64,000 nt of DNA from NCBI RefSeq assembly GCF_014898055.3, contig NW_023603184.1:113202615-113266614 (forward strand), given 5' to 3'. A program made the position numbers and the translations under genes. This document shows, in pieces, positions 46,398-57,656 of this stretch (position 1 is the first letter of the stretch; every line of letters starts with the position of its first letter). The stretch comes from Talpa occidentalis. Its lineage: Eukaryota; Chordata; Mammalia; Eulipotyphla; Talpidae. The notes beneath the pieces were generated by a model. That model saw only the letters and a program-made list of their open reading frames with translations. It searched no databases and had not been told where the DNA came from.

Positions 46398-46677
46398 GGG
46401 CCTCCCTGGTGGCACAGGGGTTAAAGTCTCAACTCTATCAAGCTATCGCCAGCCACTGAGGCAAGAGCTCGATCCCAGGTTTGATCCCCGGCCAGGAAGC
46501 TAGCCCACATGGCATAGCACACCCTCTGTCTCACCTGCTGCTCCCCTCAGCAGTGTATTTCAGTGAATCTGCCTGTTCTGCTCCCTACTCTATCTCTGTT
46601 GAATCCCCTCCCCACTGCACACTTCTTGCCTACACCCCATTTCTTGTATACATAAATAAAAATAAATCTTTAAAAAA
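46398..46677 (+). mobile_element. tRNA-derived SINE, old copy with duplicated B-box segment
   Basis: Head GGGCCTCCCTGGTGGCACAGGGGTTAA, then AGCTCGATCCCAGG immediately followed by TTTGATCCCCGGCC, a local duplication of the B-box region. Body and CCATTTCTTGTATACATAAA tail present. Confidence 0.88.
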
Positions 46678-46781
46678 ATAATAATAACAAAGATGCTCTT
46701 TTTCCCTGTTATATCTCCCACTTTTTCACACGTCTCAAAGTCTCAGCTCCTCTGGGACACCATATCTGGATATATACACTG

Positions 46782-46942
46782 TGGTTCTCAAACTTGGCTG
46801 TATAGAATCACTCCAAAAATTCTAAAATAATACTTGGGTCCCACCCTCAGAGATTATGATTTTTTTGGTCAGGGGTGCCACCCAAGCATAGGAATTTTCA
46901 GATGACTCTAATGTGTGGCTAAGGTTAAGAACTACTGCCCTA
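46782..46942 (+). mobile_element. MER5-like hAT relic
   Basis: 'gtggttctcaaacttggctg', 'agaatcactccaaaaattct', 'tcccaccctcagagattatg' and 'taaggttaagaactactgcc' follow MER5A from end to end. Confidence 0.85.
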
Positions 46943-47627
46943 GATGATATAAATGCCCCTCTTCTATAACCCCAAACCATTTTACTTATTATTATCAGAA
47001 ATTTCTACTTTGTACATTTAGTTGTCTACGGGAAACATTTTATTAGACTTTATATTCTCAGCGCCTGCTTCATAAAATGGAAGAATGCTCAACACAAGTG
47101 TTTTGAGTAAATAAAAGAATAAAATTATTTAATGTTTATATCTGAATGTTGTTACTATTTAGTGAGATAAGAAAATCTGAAGTATTTTGAGAAAGAGTCT
47201 CATAGAGAATTAAGTAAACGGTATAGTTGGAGGTGGATGCATAACGCCAGGGCAACGTTGGAAGCCGTGAAAAACTGAGTCGCACCAAAAATCAGCAGAT
47301 CTTTTACAAAAGTAACAAATTGAGATAACTGACAGTCACCCTTTCTCTGTTTCTCCGTGTCCTCAAAATGTCAGCATAAATGAATTTCCAGAACTGTTGT
47401 GTTACCTGCTGTTTCATAACTCTAATGATTAGATAATATGTCAGCACTTTTAAAGTTTATCCTACCAACTTGATGCTACATTATGAAGTTTTTTTTAAGT
47501 TAGTGAAATCTGACACCTTTTATATTACTGAAGTACCTGGATTCCCCTCACTTTATTAGCCACATTCCATCTTATTTATTTGAAGGCAAACATGAAAAGA
47601 TAAAAAGGCAAAAAAAAAAAATCAAAC

Positions 47628-48236
47628 CGTTACAGGGCAGGGAGAGGGGCAGCCAAAACCCCGCAAACCTGCCTATTCCATATAGGGTTCTGCCATCCGC
47701 CGCATCAGCACAAAACATATGAGACTTTAATGGGAAGGAACTTCAATAAAACTAGGAAACAATACAGGAAAGGCAAAGAATCTAGTTTCTAAATCAAGCA
47801 CCCAAAGTTACCCATCCCCTCGTGGGTAGTAAAAGTCCACCCAAGCAGGATTGGCCCAGAGCAAGGCCCCAAAGCCTGCCACAAGTCTAAAGCATCTTCC
47901 AGTGGGGACCCACAGAAAAGGGTCAGAAACAACCAGACAAGCCCAGAAGGAAAAGAGCAAAATCGAAATCAAGATAAAAGCTGCCATTGTCACCTCCCCT
48001 CGGGTCTCTCACCCACATCTGTGTCACCCAGTCCACGACCAGAAAGCAAGCGCAGTTTCTTCACGTGTCTCTAGGCTCCATGTGCCTCCTCCAGGTCTCC
48101 TTCTGACTCTGCATCCTGCTTCCTTCCTTCCTCAGTCTCCTCTGCAGCCTCTTCTCTCCCTGCTCAGCTCCACCCTCCATTTGGGTGGGGCAGGGAACCT
48201 GGAACCTCCCCCTTTCCTGGGGACCACCCTGTTACA
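47628..48236. mobile_element. Solo LTR-like element, copy A (609 bp)
   Basis: Starts (T to C)GTTACAGGGCAGGG and ends CCCTGTTACA, giving near-inverted LTR-type termini. It is flanked by AAAC on each side (47624-47627 and 48237-48240). It is nearly identical to copy B 4.1 kb away. A 4-bp target repeat is typical of class I (gammaretrovirus-like) ERVs. No convincing TATA box; ATTAAA-type signals occur on both strands, so transcriptional orientation is undecided. The two overlapping open frames (plus 47851-48246; minus 47808-47993) are conserved between copies because the copies are recent, not because they are proven genes. Confidence 0.75.
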
Positions 48237-48244
48237 AAACCACT

Positions 48245-49350
48245 AAGAACATTAAAATAAGCCATGACCATAACTCCTGGTGAGCATCAGGAGACTGGAC
48301 ACAATGCTTCACATTACTTTACTGGAACACCCTCCAATTATGGTATGTTTACTCTTGGGTATATATTGATCTTAAATTCAATGATCTAATTATCAAGCAA
48401 TATAAGTCAATTTTAGGTTCATGCTTAAGCATTCACTTTTTGTGAAACGTATAACAGCATTTGCAAAAAAAAAAAATGAAAGTATTTGGAGTATATATAT
48501 TTTTCAAATTGAAAAGGAAGAAAAAAATTTAAGAAAGCTGGCACTATAATTTAAGGTACAATCTCCAAAGCTGACAGGAAAAAATCAACAGAATTATATC
48601 TGTTTTCAGAGGGTATGGAATTGAAACTGTTGGATTTCTAAGATTCCTGATTTATAAGAGTTATGGTATGTTAGAAAATTGGCCATGTTGAAAATAAAGC
48701 TATTGAGGATGTATGCTACCATTCTGAAGTTATAATGAAATGAAAACAGATCATTTTTATCTATTTAGGTCAAAGTGAACTTGTTTAGCTCTTTTCTGTT
48801 TTGATAGGATGCAGCATTATTTTTGGTATTGCTGCAGTTTCTTTGGCTTTTGAAAATAGTGGATATACACAAGTATATGGGTTTGTATTGCTGTTGCTGA
48901 CTCACTAATAGCCCATTTCTATATTCTATTCTTAACTTAGGAAAGGAAAATTGTCTTGCCTAGTAAAAATTCTGTAGGATGGAGGCTTATTTTAATCATA
49001 GATAACAAACAAATATTTATAGGAGCCATGGGAGAATGGAATGGTGGGCAGCTGGCTACTGAAACAACAGGAGGTATTGAGAACTAAGGAGAATCGCAAA
49101 TCTCATGTCCCATATAAAGGCATTCAGATTTTTTTTATTGTCATGCTGTGCACCATTTGGTAATTTCTTTAAATATGATATTTTATGTAGTTTTTTTTCC
49201 CCTAAAATAAGGAATTCTTATAATCAAATTGGTCAAGAAATCACACACAGTGAACTTTCGTTTAAAGTTATTGCTTAGTTCTAAGCAGACTATAACCATT
49301 GGTAAAATTGCAAATTTGAAATAATGTAGCACACAGTTAAAATTGTTTTC
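48245..49350. other. Intergenic DNA, nothing recognised
   Basis: Between LTR-like copy A and the next SINE I see no retroviral protein frame or other supportable gene. Confidence 0.45.
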
Positions 49351-49369
49351 TTAAATTTATACATTGCCT

Positions 49370-49663
49370 GGGCCTCCCCGGTGGCGCAGCGGTTGAGTGC
49401 TGGGTTGCGAAGCTGCCCGCGGCCTCTGCGGTGCCGGTTCAATCCCCGGCTGCTCGGAGGAGGGTCCCACATGGCGCGCAGACCTCTCCTGCCGCCCACT
49501 GCTCCCATCAGCAGTGTACTTCAGTCCTTCTGCCTGCTCTGCTCCCCGCTATTGCTCTGGTGAGTTCTCTCACCCTCCCTCACTTCTGACTGTACCCTGT
49601 GCATGTATTAACAAAACAAACAAATAAATAAAAACATGCCTCTATAAAAAAAATAATAATAAT
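49370..49663 (+). mobile_element. Young SINE, tail-extended subfamily, 17-bp target repeats
   Basis: GGGCCTCCCCGGTGGCGCAG head, B box GGTTCAATCCCC, a 12-base shortening after CGGCTGCTC, body, then GCATGTATTAACAAAACAAAC, (AAAT)n and ACATGCCTCTATAAAA. AAATTTATACATTGCCT is identical at 49353-49369 and 49664-49680. Confidence 0.95.
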
Positions 49664-49764
49664 AAATTTATACATTGCCTAAAGTATTTTTTAAGTAAGA
49701 TAAAAGAATATAGGAAATTTAGGGGAAAAAAATGTGTACTTACTGTTGTCATTTTTAGAGTCAA

Positions 49765-50490
49765 TAGGTTTGGAGTGCGGGGTCCTTGGGTTCACTCTGG
49801 GGAAGATTTCTCCAGAGCTCTGGTTTCAGAGGCACTAGGCAAGTTTCCTGGCGAGTTTCTCCACGAGGCGGAGAGACGTTAGTTATATTTAAAGGGCAGG
49901 TTTATTAGGGAAAGGGTCAGAAGAGTTAAGATACACTTGCATAGACACAAGCGGGCAGGAAGAGCCGCCCCAGAAGGGACATGTTTGCTGAGAGAGACCT
50001 GCGTGGTTGCAGGCGGGGGGCCTTGACAGGTCACTAGCAGGCAGGAGGCTGCTGCCCAAAGGGACAGAGTTGGTGAAAAGAGGCACCTGCATAATCCCAG
50101 GTGGGCAGAGGGAGTGCTGTCCCAGCCTGTGCAGAGACTGCACTGATAGAGTCTTCTGTTTGGGAGGGGTCACTCCTTGTGAGCTGTCCATTGGTTGCTA
50201 ATTTTGGATAACTATGTAGAATTTGAAAGGGACCAGATATTTTACAATGGGCTCAATCTCCATATGTTTACCTTGGGGTCTGTTGGGCTCAATCTCCATA
50301 TCTTTACCTTTGGGCCTGGGTTCTGATACCTACTTGGATATTATGGTTTGTAATCTAGGCATCTGAACCTTGGGATACTAGTTTCCGCAACTGTGTGGAT
50401 GGTTATACTAATCTTTCCTGCCCCCACCTCCTTGTGTGAGCCAGGTTTCTGGTCTTGTGGCACCTCCTTTTCAGTTTTTTCTTTATATTC
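49765..50490 (-). mobile_element. LTR-like element of unknown family
   Basis: Elevated GC relative to the flanks. On the minus strand AATAAA (49901-49906) is followed by CCTGCCCTTTAAATATAAC and a U5-like stretch. A 36-bp unit beginning GGGCTCAATCTCC is duplicated in tandem at 50249-50284 and 50285-50320, and looser GGCAGG/GGGACAG units recur at 49.95-50.12 kb. Borders are approximate and no target repeats were found. Confidence 0.5.
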
Positions 50491-50504
50491 TTGTCCTCCA
50501 TCAT

Positions 50505-50725
50505 TTACTGAATGCCTACCAGGAAAGCATACTTTAATACTTTATTTCAGAATTATTTCGCACTTTAGCTTATTTAATTCTTGCAATTAAAATTACAGTA
50601 CTAATTTTATCAACCTGAGGTACATATGATAGAACTGAAAATAAAAATATTAAGTGGTATGCTTAAGGCCACACTAATAAACAGTAGACTTAGGACTGGA
50701 ATTCATGCTTTTCTATCTTAGTCCA
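50505..50725 (-). mobile_element. MIR or similar ancient SINE relic
   Basis: Plus strand shows 'tttaattcttgcaattaaaa', 'gtggtatgcttaaggccaca' and 'agacttaggactggaattca', the reverse complement pattern of MIR, strongly diverged. Confidence 0.55.
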
Positions 50726-50729
50726 TCCT

Positions 50730-51720
50730 CTTTTCACAACATTAAAAAAATAGATATCCTTAATAAAGCTTGTGATTATTAATAATGACATTGATTTTAT
50801 TGAAAAATATGTATAGATATGCTCTGAACTTTGTTGCCCAAATAGTTTTCACTGACATTGCTCTCTTTGGTCGTTTTTCCTTGGAAACAGTGAACAGTAA
50901 CATTTTTGCAACATGTCAATGAAGTAGGTTTTTCAATTGCATTGACATAAACCAAACCAACCTTTATCAAAAATGTAAGACAAATTACTAATGGAGATAT
51001 TATAATTATGCTCTCTTGTGGAAAATAACTAATCGCAACATTTGGCATCACAGAACACTCTGTCATGTGAAATTTGCATTAAGTGTTATTGTGGCCAAGA
51101 GGTATTTGTCAATCTCATCCAAATATCAAACCTAGGAATAATCCTCAAATCAATTAAATGCTACTGCCTGAAAAAATAATTTCAGTACATTGCCAATTCT
51201 GAATAAGAGTCCAATGTTATCACAATTATGCCTAAAAGCATCTGGACAACTCACATTTCAATGTGGCTGAAAAGCCTGTTAATACTTTTATTGCAGGATG
51301 ACATGACCTCAATCATTCAGTTTGATTTATATGTAACTATTAAAAGATGCCTCTGGAACATGGGTTCTATTTAATATCTGAACACAAATTTTTTTTTAAT
51401 ATGTATCATCATTTCTGCCTTACAATGATTCAGTGTACAAGAGGTATCCCAGTTGAGAATTTAAAAGCATTGACAGAGAGAATGTATATGTGTATTTATG
51501 TATACATAATTGTTAAATGCAGGAAAAATGACCTCCAAATAACCTTAAATAGATGATATATGCTAACAAGAAAGCAAGAGGAGCAAAAGAACACCATAGC
51601 ACTAGTTTCCTAGATTTTTGCCACTACTGTAATGAGGGTGTTTTGAAAACTTAGAACACATGCATGAACACACACATACACATTTCTAAAACATGGAACC
51701 ACTTCACTTTGCCTTTTGGT
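50730..51720. other. Intergenic DNA, nothing recognised
   Basis: No gene, retroviral frame or clear repeat boundary. Confidence 0.4.
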
Positions 51721-51727
51721 GTAGGAT

Positions 51728-52333
51728 TGTTACAGGGCAGGGAGAGGGGCAGCCCAAACCCCGCAAACCTGCCTATTCCATATAGGGTTCTGCCATCCGC
51801 CGCATCAACACAAAATATATGAGACTTTAATGGGAAGGAACTTTAATAAAACTAGGAAACAATACAGGAAAGGCAAAGAGTCTAGTTTCTAAATGAAGCA
51901 CCCAAAGTTACCCGTCCCCTCCTGGATCAAAGTCCACCCAAGCAGGATTGGCCCAGAGCAAGGCCCCAAAGCCTGCCACAAGTCTAAAGCATCTTCCAGT
52001 GGAGACCCATAGAAAAGGGTCAGAAACAACCAGACAAGCCCAGAAGGAAAAGAGCAAAATCGAAATCAAGATAAAAGCTGCCATTGTCACCTCCCCTCGG
52101 GTCTCTCACCCACATCTGTGTCACCCAGTCCACGACCAAAAGGCAAGCGCAGTTTCTTCACGTGTCTCTAGGCTCCATGTGCCTCCTCCAGGTCTCCTTC
52201 TGACTCTGCATCCTGCTTCCTTCCTTCCTCAGTCTCCTCTGCAGCCTCTTCTCTCCCTGCTCAGCTCCACCCTCCATTTGGGTGGGGCAGGGAACCTGGA
52301 ACCTCCCCCTTTCCTGGGGACTACCCTGTTACA
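51728..52333. mobile_element. Solo LTR-like element, copy B (606 bp)
   Basis: TGTTACAGGGCAGGG to CCCTGTTACA with TG/CA ends, flanked by GGAT at 51724-51727 and 52334-52337. It matches copy A at roughly 97% by eye, with a few substitutions and a small indel near 51920 (CTGGATC against GTGGGTAGTA). Because its target repeat differs from that of copy A, it is best read as an independent insertion rather than the second LTR of one provirus. Confidence 0.77.
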
Positions 52334-52699
52334 GGATGTTGGCCTTTAAACCAATCCAGATTTTAAATTCTGTGTTTATAATAGAGAGATATCAAAAAAT
52401 CAAAATAATGTTTCCCCCCATAAGTATTCTTATTATTTGGAAAATACTTGAACTGCTTTCCTTCTTCCTCTGTTCTCTAGGATAACAAGCTTTGCTATAA
52501 TGACAGCAGTAAACCCCTTTCTCCCTGTTGCCTGAAGTTCAGACAACAGCTAAACTCACTGCACCTTTCTTACTTGCTGGAGGTTCCAGAGGCATTTATT
52601 ATGCAGATGTGAATAGAATAGGCTACTGCAATGAAGACTTGCTGCTTTTATAGGAAGTAATCCAGGCCATTATGCAAGATGGTAAAACTGACTTACACA

Positions 52700-53245
52700 A
52701 AGAAACATTCACATCTCCATGATAAATATGCATGCAGAAGCCAGGTTCCAGAATGGATGAGGGATAAAGGTCAGCCCTTGAATTCATACTTCTGTGTATT
52801 CCCTTGCCCCAATGGATAGGACTGAACTGTGTCAACAGAACATTGTAGAAATAGTAGCGGTTGACTTCTGAGGATTGATCACAAAAGTCTTCTCTTGGAT
52901 CACTCTCTCTGGAGGAAGTTAGTCACCACACATTTGGGAAATTCGAATAGCTCTATGGAGACATCCATGGGGTAAGGAACTGAAGCTTCCTCTCAATTTC
53001 CAGCACCAAACTACCAATCATGTGAGTGAACCACCTTGGAAGAGGATCCTCTGGCCCTAGTTAAGTCATCAGGTCACCCCCATCCTGGCTGACATGTTAT
53101 GACAACTTCATGAGAAAATCCAAGCCAGAAACACCCAGCAAAGCTGCTCTAGAATCCCTGTCCCATAAGAAGTATGTGAGATAATAGAGGTTTATTGTTG
53201 TTTTAAGTCTCTATGTTTATAGAGGAATAAATAGCAATAACAAAG
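52700..53245 (+). mobile_element. MLT1-like (ERVL-MaLR) LTR
   Basis: 'ggatcactctctctggagga', 'tggagacatccatggggtaa', 'aatcatgtgagtgaaccacc', 'ttggaagaggatcctctggc', 'cccatcctggctgacatgtt' and 'ttgttgttttaagtctctat' follow the 3' two thirds of MLT1 LTRs in order. Old. Confidence 0.8.
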
Positions 53246-53348
53246 CACTCTAGATTCATAGGTCACTTTCTAAACAGGAGAACATTTAACCTCAGATTTT
53301 TCTGTTAACTGTGTAATGAGGTTATATTATCATGAAAACGAGGAAACA

Positions 53349-53388
53349 GGGCCTCCCTGTGGTGGCACAAGGGGTTAAGCACAGCAAA
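53349..53388 (+). mobile_element. SINE head fragment only
   Basis: GGGCCTCCCTGTGGTGGCAC followed by AAGGGGTTAAGCACAGC, then unrelated sequence. The element stops after the A box region; B box, body and tail are missing. Confidence 0.75.
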
Positions 53389-53571
53389 TCTCAAAAAAAT
53401 GATTTGATAAAACCTGATGCTGAAACATTAGTTAAATATTTTTGTGATTATTTTGGGTAATTTTTAAGAGTTCAGGAGCTCCATAGATGGATCTTGCATA
53501 GATCTCTGAGTAGGTCCTTATTTTGTTAATTTAGTCTTAGAAAAATTTTTACAGAATTTTATATCATATTT

Positions 53572-53591
53572 TCACACACACACACACACAA
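53572..53591. repeat. Short (CA)n microsatellite
   Basis: Pure CA repeats of about ten units. Confidence 0.9.
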
Positions 53592-53599
53592 AGAAATGA

Positions 53600-54945
53600 T
53601 TTCCTTCTTTCAGTCTTTCCCTTAAATGCCCCTTAAATTATTATCTCATTACTCTCCCCTCATTTCCTCACTTCCCATTCATTCCTCAAGCTGTGCATCA
53701 CTAATGTTGTAGATACTTTTCTACAAAGTCACCAAAATCTTCTAACACCCAACCCCAATAGTTCCTTTACAATACCCCTTTCTTTAACTCCCTGATGCAT
53801 GAACTTCCCCCAAACCCTGCTCCTCTACACAAATCCCTTACTTTCGTCCACAGTATCACAGTTCAGTCACTCATTTCTTCATTTCCCCTCCCACTTTAGC
53901 CATGGAGTTAATCTCCAGCTCCTATTTTTTACTCTATTTTATACTATTTCAAATTATCCTTTATTTTTTTTAAGATTTATTTATTTATGTATACAAGAAG
54001 TGGGGTATAGGCCAGAAGTGTGGGGGGTGAGAGAATTCACCAGAGACAAAGAGGGGAACAGAACAGGAGGACTGACTGAAATACACAGTTGAGGGGAGTA
54101 GCAGGCGAGTCAGGAGAGGTCTGATGTGAGTCAGGAGAGCTCCCTGGCCGGGGATAGCACTCGTGCAGCAGTGCCTCCAGATAGCTTCATAGGTTGAGTC
54201 TTACTAAACCCTTTGAGCCGCCAGGAAAGCCCTCAAATTGTCCTTTAAATCCATTCCTTGCCTCCCTATCATGTCTTGTCCTACCGTCTTGCCTATATTA
54301 TTAAAAATCATCCTCAATCTAACCTACCTCCAGTTTTGTCTAGTGAAAATATAAATTGTTCCTGCTATTTTCCTTTTAAATATTTGTCATAATTGTTAGT
54401 AGCTTGTATGATAAAATTCAAATAGATTCACCAACAAAAATCATTGCAGCCTAGTCACCTAGTCTCAATTTAGTTCTTCAGGCTCATCTTCCATTACTTC
54501 TATAACATATTCTTTAAATTCATATATATAAAACTCTTCTCCAACCAAGCCTTGCGCTCCATACTTTTTGTCTTTATTTACTCCATTTCTCTCTCTAAAC
54601 CCTCCATGCCATAGACCTCTCCTTGGGAAAAGATCATTTTTTAATATTAAGGATGAGCATTGTCTCTTCACAGATGCTTTCCCCAGTATAATTAGATGTT
54701 CACTCATCTGTCTTCCCTCAGTACATTAAATATACCACCAATAGAGTATAAAAACATAATGTATTACATTGTGTTATAATTCATTGGCTGTGTTTTACCT
54801 CCTTTATCAAACTGTGACCTTCCTAGGGAAAGGAATCTTATCTTAGTCACCTTTTATTCCCAGCACTTTGGCATGCCAAATGAGACATAGTAGGAATTTG
54901 ATCAATCTTTGTTAAATAAATGAATTAATGGATTAATGAAAGTTT
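53600..54945 (+). mobile_element. Ancient LINE (L2-like) 3' region, interrupted by a SINE
   Basis: The pyrimidine-rich stretch continues across the inserted SINE ('tcttctccaaccaagccttg', 'tgaccttcctagggaaagga', 'gaatttgatcaatctttgttaaataaatgaa') in the order of the L2-type 3' end. Diverged. Confidence 0.65.
53964..54232 (-). mobile_element. tRNA-derived SINE, older subfamily, 15-bp target repeats
   Basis: Minus-strand copy; head GGGCTTTCCTGGCGGCTCAAAGGG is diverged and the region around GACCTCTCCTGACTC contains a local repeat of 'gagtcaggaga'. Target repeats TCAAATTATCCTTTA (53949) and TCAAATTGTCCTTTA (54233) differ by one base. Confidence 0.92.
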
Positions 54946-55210
54946 GAATGCACTATCTCTTCTTGTTCCTTCTCATTTCTTTCCTCAACATTAAGTTGGT
55001 AAACAGGTCCTATTTGTTTTACTTTCAGATTGACTCCTAAAACCAATCATCCTTCTTTCACCCCATTTTAAACTCTTTGTTGGAACACTTGGATACAAAG
55101 AAACGCAAAATGGTATAAACATGGAATTTTTTAAAATAAGCTTGCAATGTTTTTTATACTATGTGGGAATTGGACAGGGGAAAAAAAAGGTTAATGCTTT
55201 AAGACTGAGC

Positions 55211-55472
55211 TTTTTTTAATTTTATTTTATTTATTTATTTATAGAAGCACTGAGTATAGTCAGAAGCGTGGGAGGGTGAGAGAATTCACCAGAGCCAGAG
55301 CGGGGAGCAGAGCAGGCAGAAGGACCGAAGTACACTGCTGAGAGGAGCAGCGGGCGGCAGGAGAGGTCTGTGCACCATGTGGGACCCTGGCCGGTGACTG
55401 GGGATCGAACCCCCACTACAGAGGTTGCGGGCAACTTCACAGCCCAGCACTCAACCGCTGCGCCACCAGGGG
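55211..55472 (-). mobile_element. Young SINE lacking its GGGCCTC head
   Basis: Minus strand starts CCTGGTGGCGCAGCGGTTGAG at 55472 without the usual GGGCCTC, then TGCTGGGCTGTGAAG, B box GGTTCGATCCCC, a shortened central part and CTATAAATAAATAAATAAAAT. Beyond the head lies a TTTACTGGG-type repeat (55476-55502) rather than a clean target repeat. Confidence 0.9.
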
Positions 55473-56001
55473 CATTTACTGGGTTTACTGACATTTACTG
55501 GGTTCCATATTTGTCTTTAAAAACCTAGATGAACAATTAGAATCTCAAATAGTGTTTTTGTGACCCATTCAAAGCTTGGGCTAGCTTAATAACTGGATAT
55601 GCCATTATATTCTACCTTTGGTTATTCTAGTATATTTAGGTTTCATCATTGCCCTAAGCTGATTCCATTACCATATCTTTAGGAGTTATCAAATGTCAAA
55701 TGACATACTTTTTTTTTGTTTTCTTTTTTATATATTTTTTACATCATTGTTCATTCTTAAAGAATGTTTGTTCCCCCTCCTCCCCAACTCAGGTGTAGTC
55801 CCCATAGAATCAAATGATATACTTTTGATCACACTTTCAGCCAAATTGTTGACTTAATGTTTGATAGTTTGCCTTTGTGTATATTAATTTGTATGCCATC
55901 AAAACCATTAAATACATTCAATGTGTTGATAAAGATAAAAATATGAGTGGGGCCAAATCTCAGAGTATTCTACATACTTCTTTTTAAAATTACAAAATTT
56001 A

Positions 56002-56283
56002 GGGGCCTCCCTGGTGGTGCAAGGGTTAAGACACAACCTATGAAGCTGTCTGCAGCCTCTGCAGCACTAATTCGATTCCCAGCACACCAGGGAGCAACCC
56101 ACATGGCACAGCAGACCTCTCCTGACTTGTCCTCTGATCCCCTCAGCAGTGTACTTTGGCCAATCTGCCTGTTCTGTTCCCCACCCTGTCTCTGGTGAAT
56201 CCTCTCACCTCCCACCCCCACACATTTGGCCTGTACCCCAGCTCTTGTATGCATGAATAAATAAATCTTTAAAAAAATAAAAC
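56002..56283 (+). mobile_element. tRNA-derived SINE, older subfamily, 16-bp target repeats
   Basis: GGGGCCTCCCTGGTGGTGCAAGGGTTAAGACACAACC, TATGAAGCTGTCTGCAGCC, B box AATTCGATTCCC, body and CTCTTGTATGCATGAATAAAT. AAAATTACAAAATTTA is exact at 55986-56001 and 56284-56299. Confidence 0.95.
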
Positions 56284-56299
56284 AAAATTACAAAATTTA

Positions 56300-57210
56300 A
56301 ATTTATACATTTGTACATTTAAATGATGTATAGGAAACATCTAATTTTAGGGTGCCAAGTGATGGATTTTAATTTCTTTCCCAAGTGGGATATTTCTTCC
56401 ATTTACACAAGTACAAACTATAATCCAGCTGGCTCATCTACTACATACTCAAACTGATAGATTCATAAAATAATTGCCTTCTGCCATTGATAGTGAACAC
56501 ACATAAGAAAAAATATAGCATTTTTGTAAATTAGATTCAAAATAGATTTTTAGCCAAAAAGTTTTTTAATAGGAAACTGTTTACCTCTAATTAATTAATT
56601 AATCAAACTGAAGAGAAATTATTTAATTTACAACCTATTTAAACAGTCAGCTAACCGAAAGTAAAATCCCAATCATGCAAAACAACAGCAGTTTGTTAAA
56701 TCAAAGATTCACTTGATTTTTTTTACTTGTGTTTATAAAGCATTCACCTATTTTCAAGTGTTATAACTTCATAGTGCTAATCTATATTTCTGCACTGTTG
56801 TAATTAGAAATTAAGATGGCCATATTTCCTGGATAAAAATCTTATATTTTGTGTAGAATTCTAAATTATAATTCTAAGATTTATGCTCCCAAACATGACT
56901 GAGTGACTGGAACTGGATTGACTATCCTACTATAAACAACAGTAAAATATAACAAAATGTGTGAAGTATCAAATGTTAGGTTTTTGATGACTGATAGTAC
57001 AGATCCATAACACAGGAGAAAAAGAAAGCCCATGAAATGAGCCCTACAATCATGCACACTTTAGTCTGGAGGCACTTTCCAAACCACAACACAAAAATAT
57101 GTACCCCACAAAGAGCATGACAGTCCCTTTTTTACAGAAATTGGCAAAGCTGTTTGTAAATGAAAGTTATTTGTGACTGAAAAGCATGCAGAATATCCAA
57201 CATAGTATTG
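56300..57210. other. AT-rich intergenic DNA, nothing recognised
   Basis: No supportable gene or transposon. Confidence 0.4.
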
Positions 57211-57214
57211 AAAA

Positions 57215-57480
57215 ATAAGAACACTGTTGGACAATTCACTTTAACAGATTTCAAAACTTATTATAAAAGTTAAAAAAATCAAAACATTGTGATGTTGACT
57301 TACAGATAGACAATAGAGCAGTGGAATAGAATGAAGTTCACACAGTTAAACGGTCAATAAGATTTTGCAAAGGCATCAAAGGAATTCATTTAAGAAAGCA
57401 AAGTCATTTCAACAAAAGTATTGGTACAACATTAGTTTCTAGATAGGTGTACAACCCTATAAATCAACATCCATATATAT
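57215..57480 (+). mobile_element. Old LINE-1 ORF2 fragment
   Basis: 'agatttcaaaacttattata', 'aatagagcagtggaatagaa', 'cggtcaataagattttgcaa' and 'aagcaaagtcatttcaacaa' correspond to the ORF2 region that encodes the KLYYKA...DQWNR blocks in intact L1s. Frames are destroyed. Confidence 0.7.
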
Positions 57481-57656
57481 TACCAATATGTTATGTTTGC
57501 CACCAGAAGTCTAGTTTTCATCCATCACCATACAGTTGGTCAGTTTTACCAGATTTATCCACTCTTTTTCCCCTTTCCTTTTTGGTAATTTCTATTTTCC
57601 TCTCATAGCCTAAAACTTTGCTTTCAATTTATTTGTTCATTTGATCTTGCTTTTTT

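Noticed and set aside
47808..48246. A conserved small gene duplicated at 47.8 and 51.9 kb (131 and 133 codons plus; 60-61 codons minus)
   Set aside because: Both frames lie within recently copied LTR-like elements, so identity follows from recent copying. No codon-level signature of selection can be shown from two copies.
50249..50320. CRISPR-like or regulatory array
   Set aside because: Only two adjacent units with no spacers, in a mammalian repeat context; it is a simple tandem duplication.
47628..52333. A 4.7-kb provirus with two LTRs
   Set aside because: Outer target repeats do not match, each element has its own 4-bp repeat, and the interval lacks gag, pol or env-like frames.
53965..54090. 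A true tRNA gene in any SINE head
   Set aside because: A and B boxes are present, but heads do not fold into a full cloverleaf with paired acceptor arms by eye, and all continue into the SINE body and A-rich tail.
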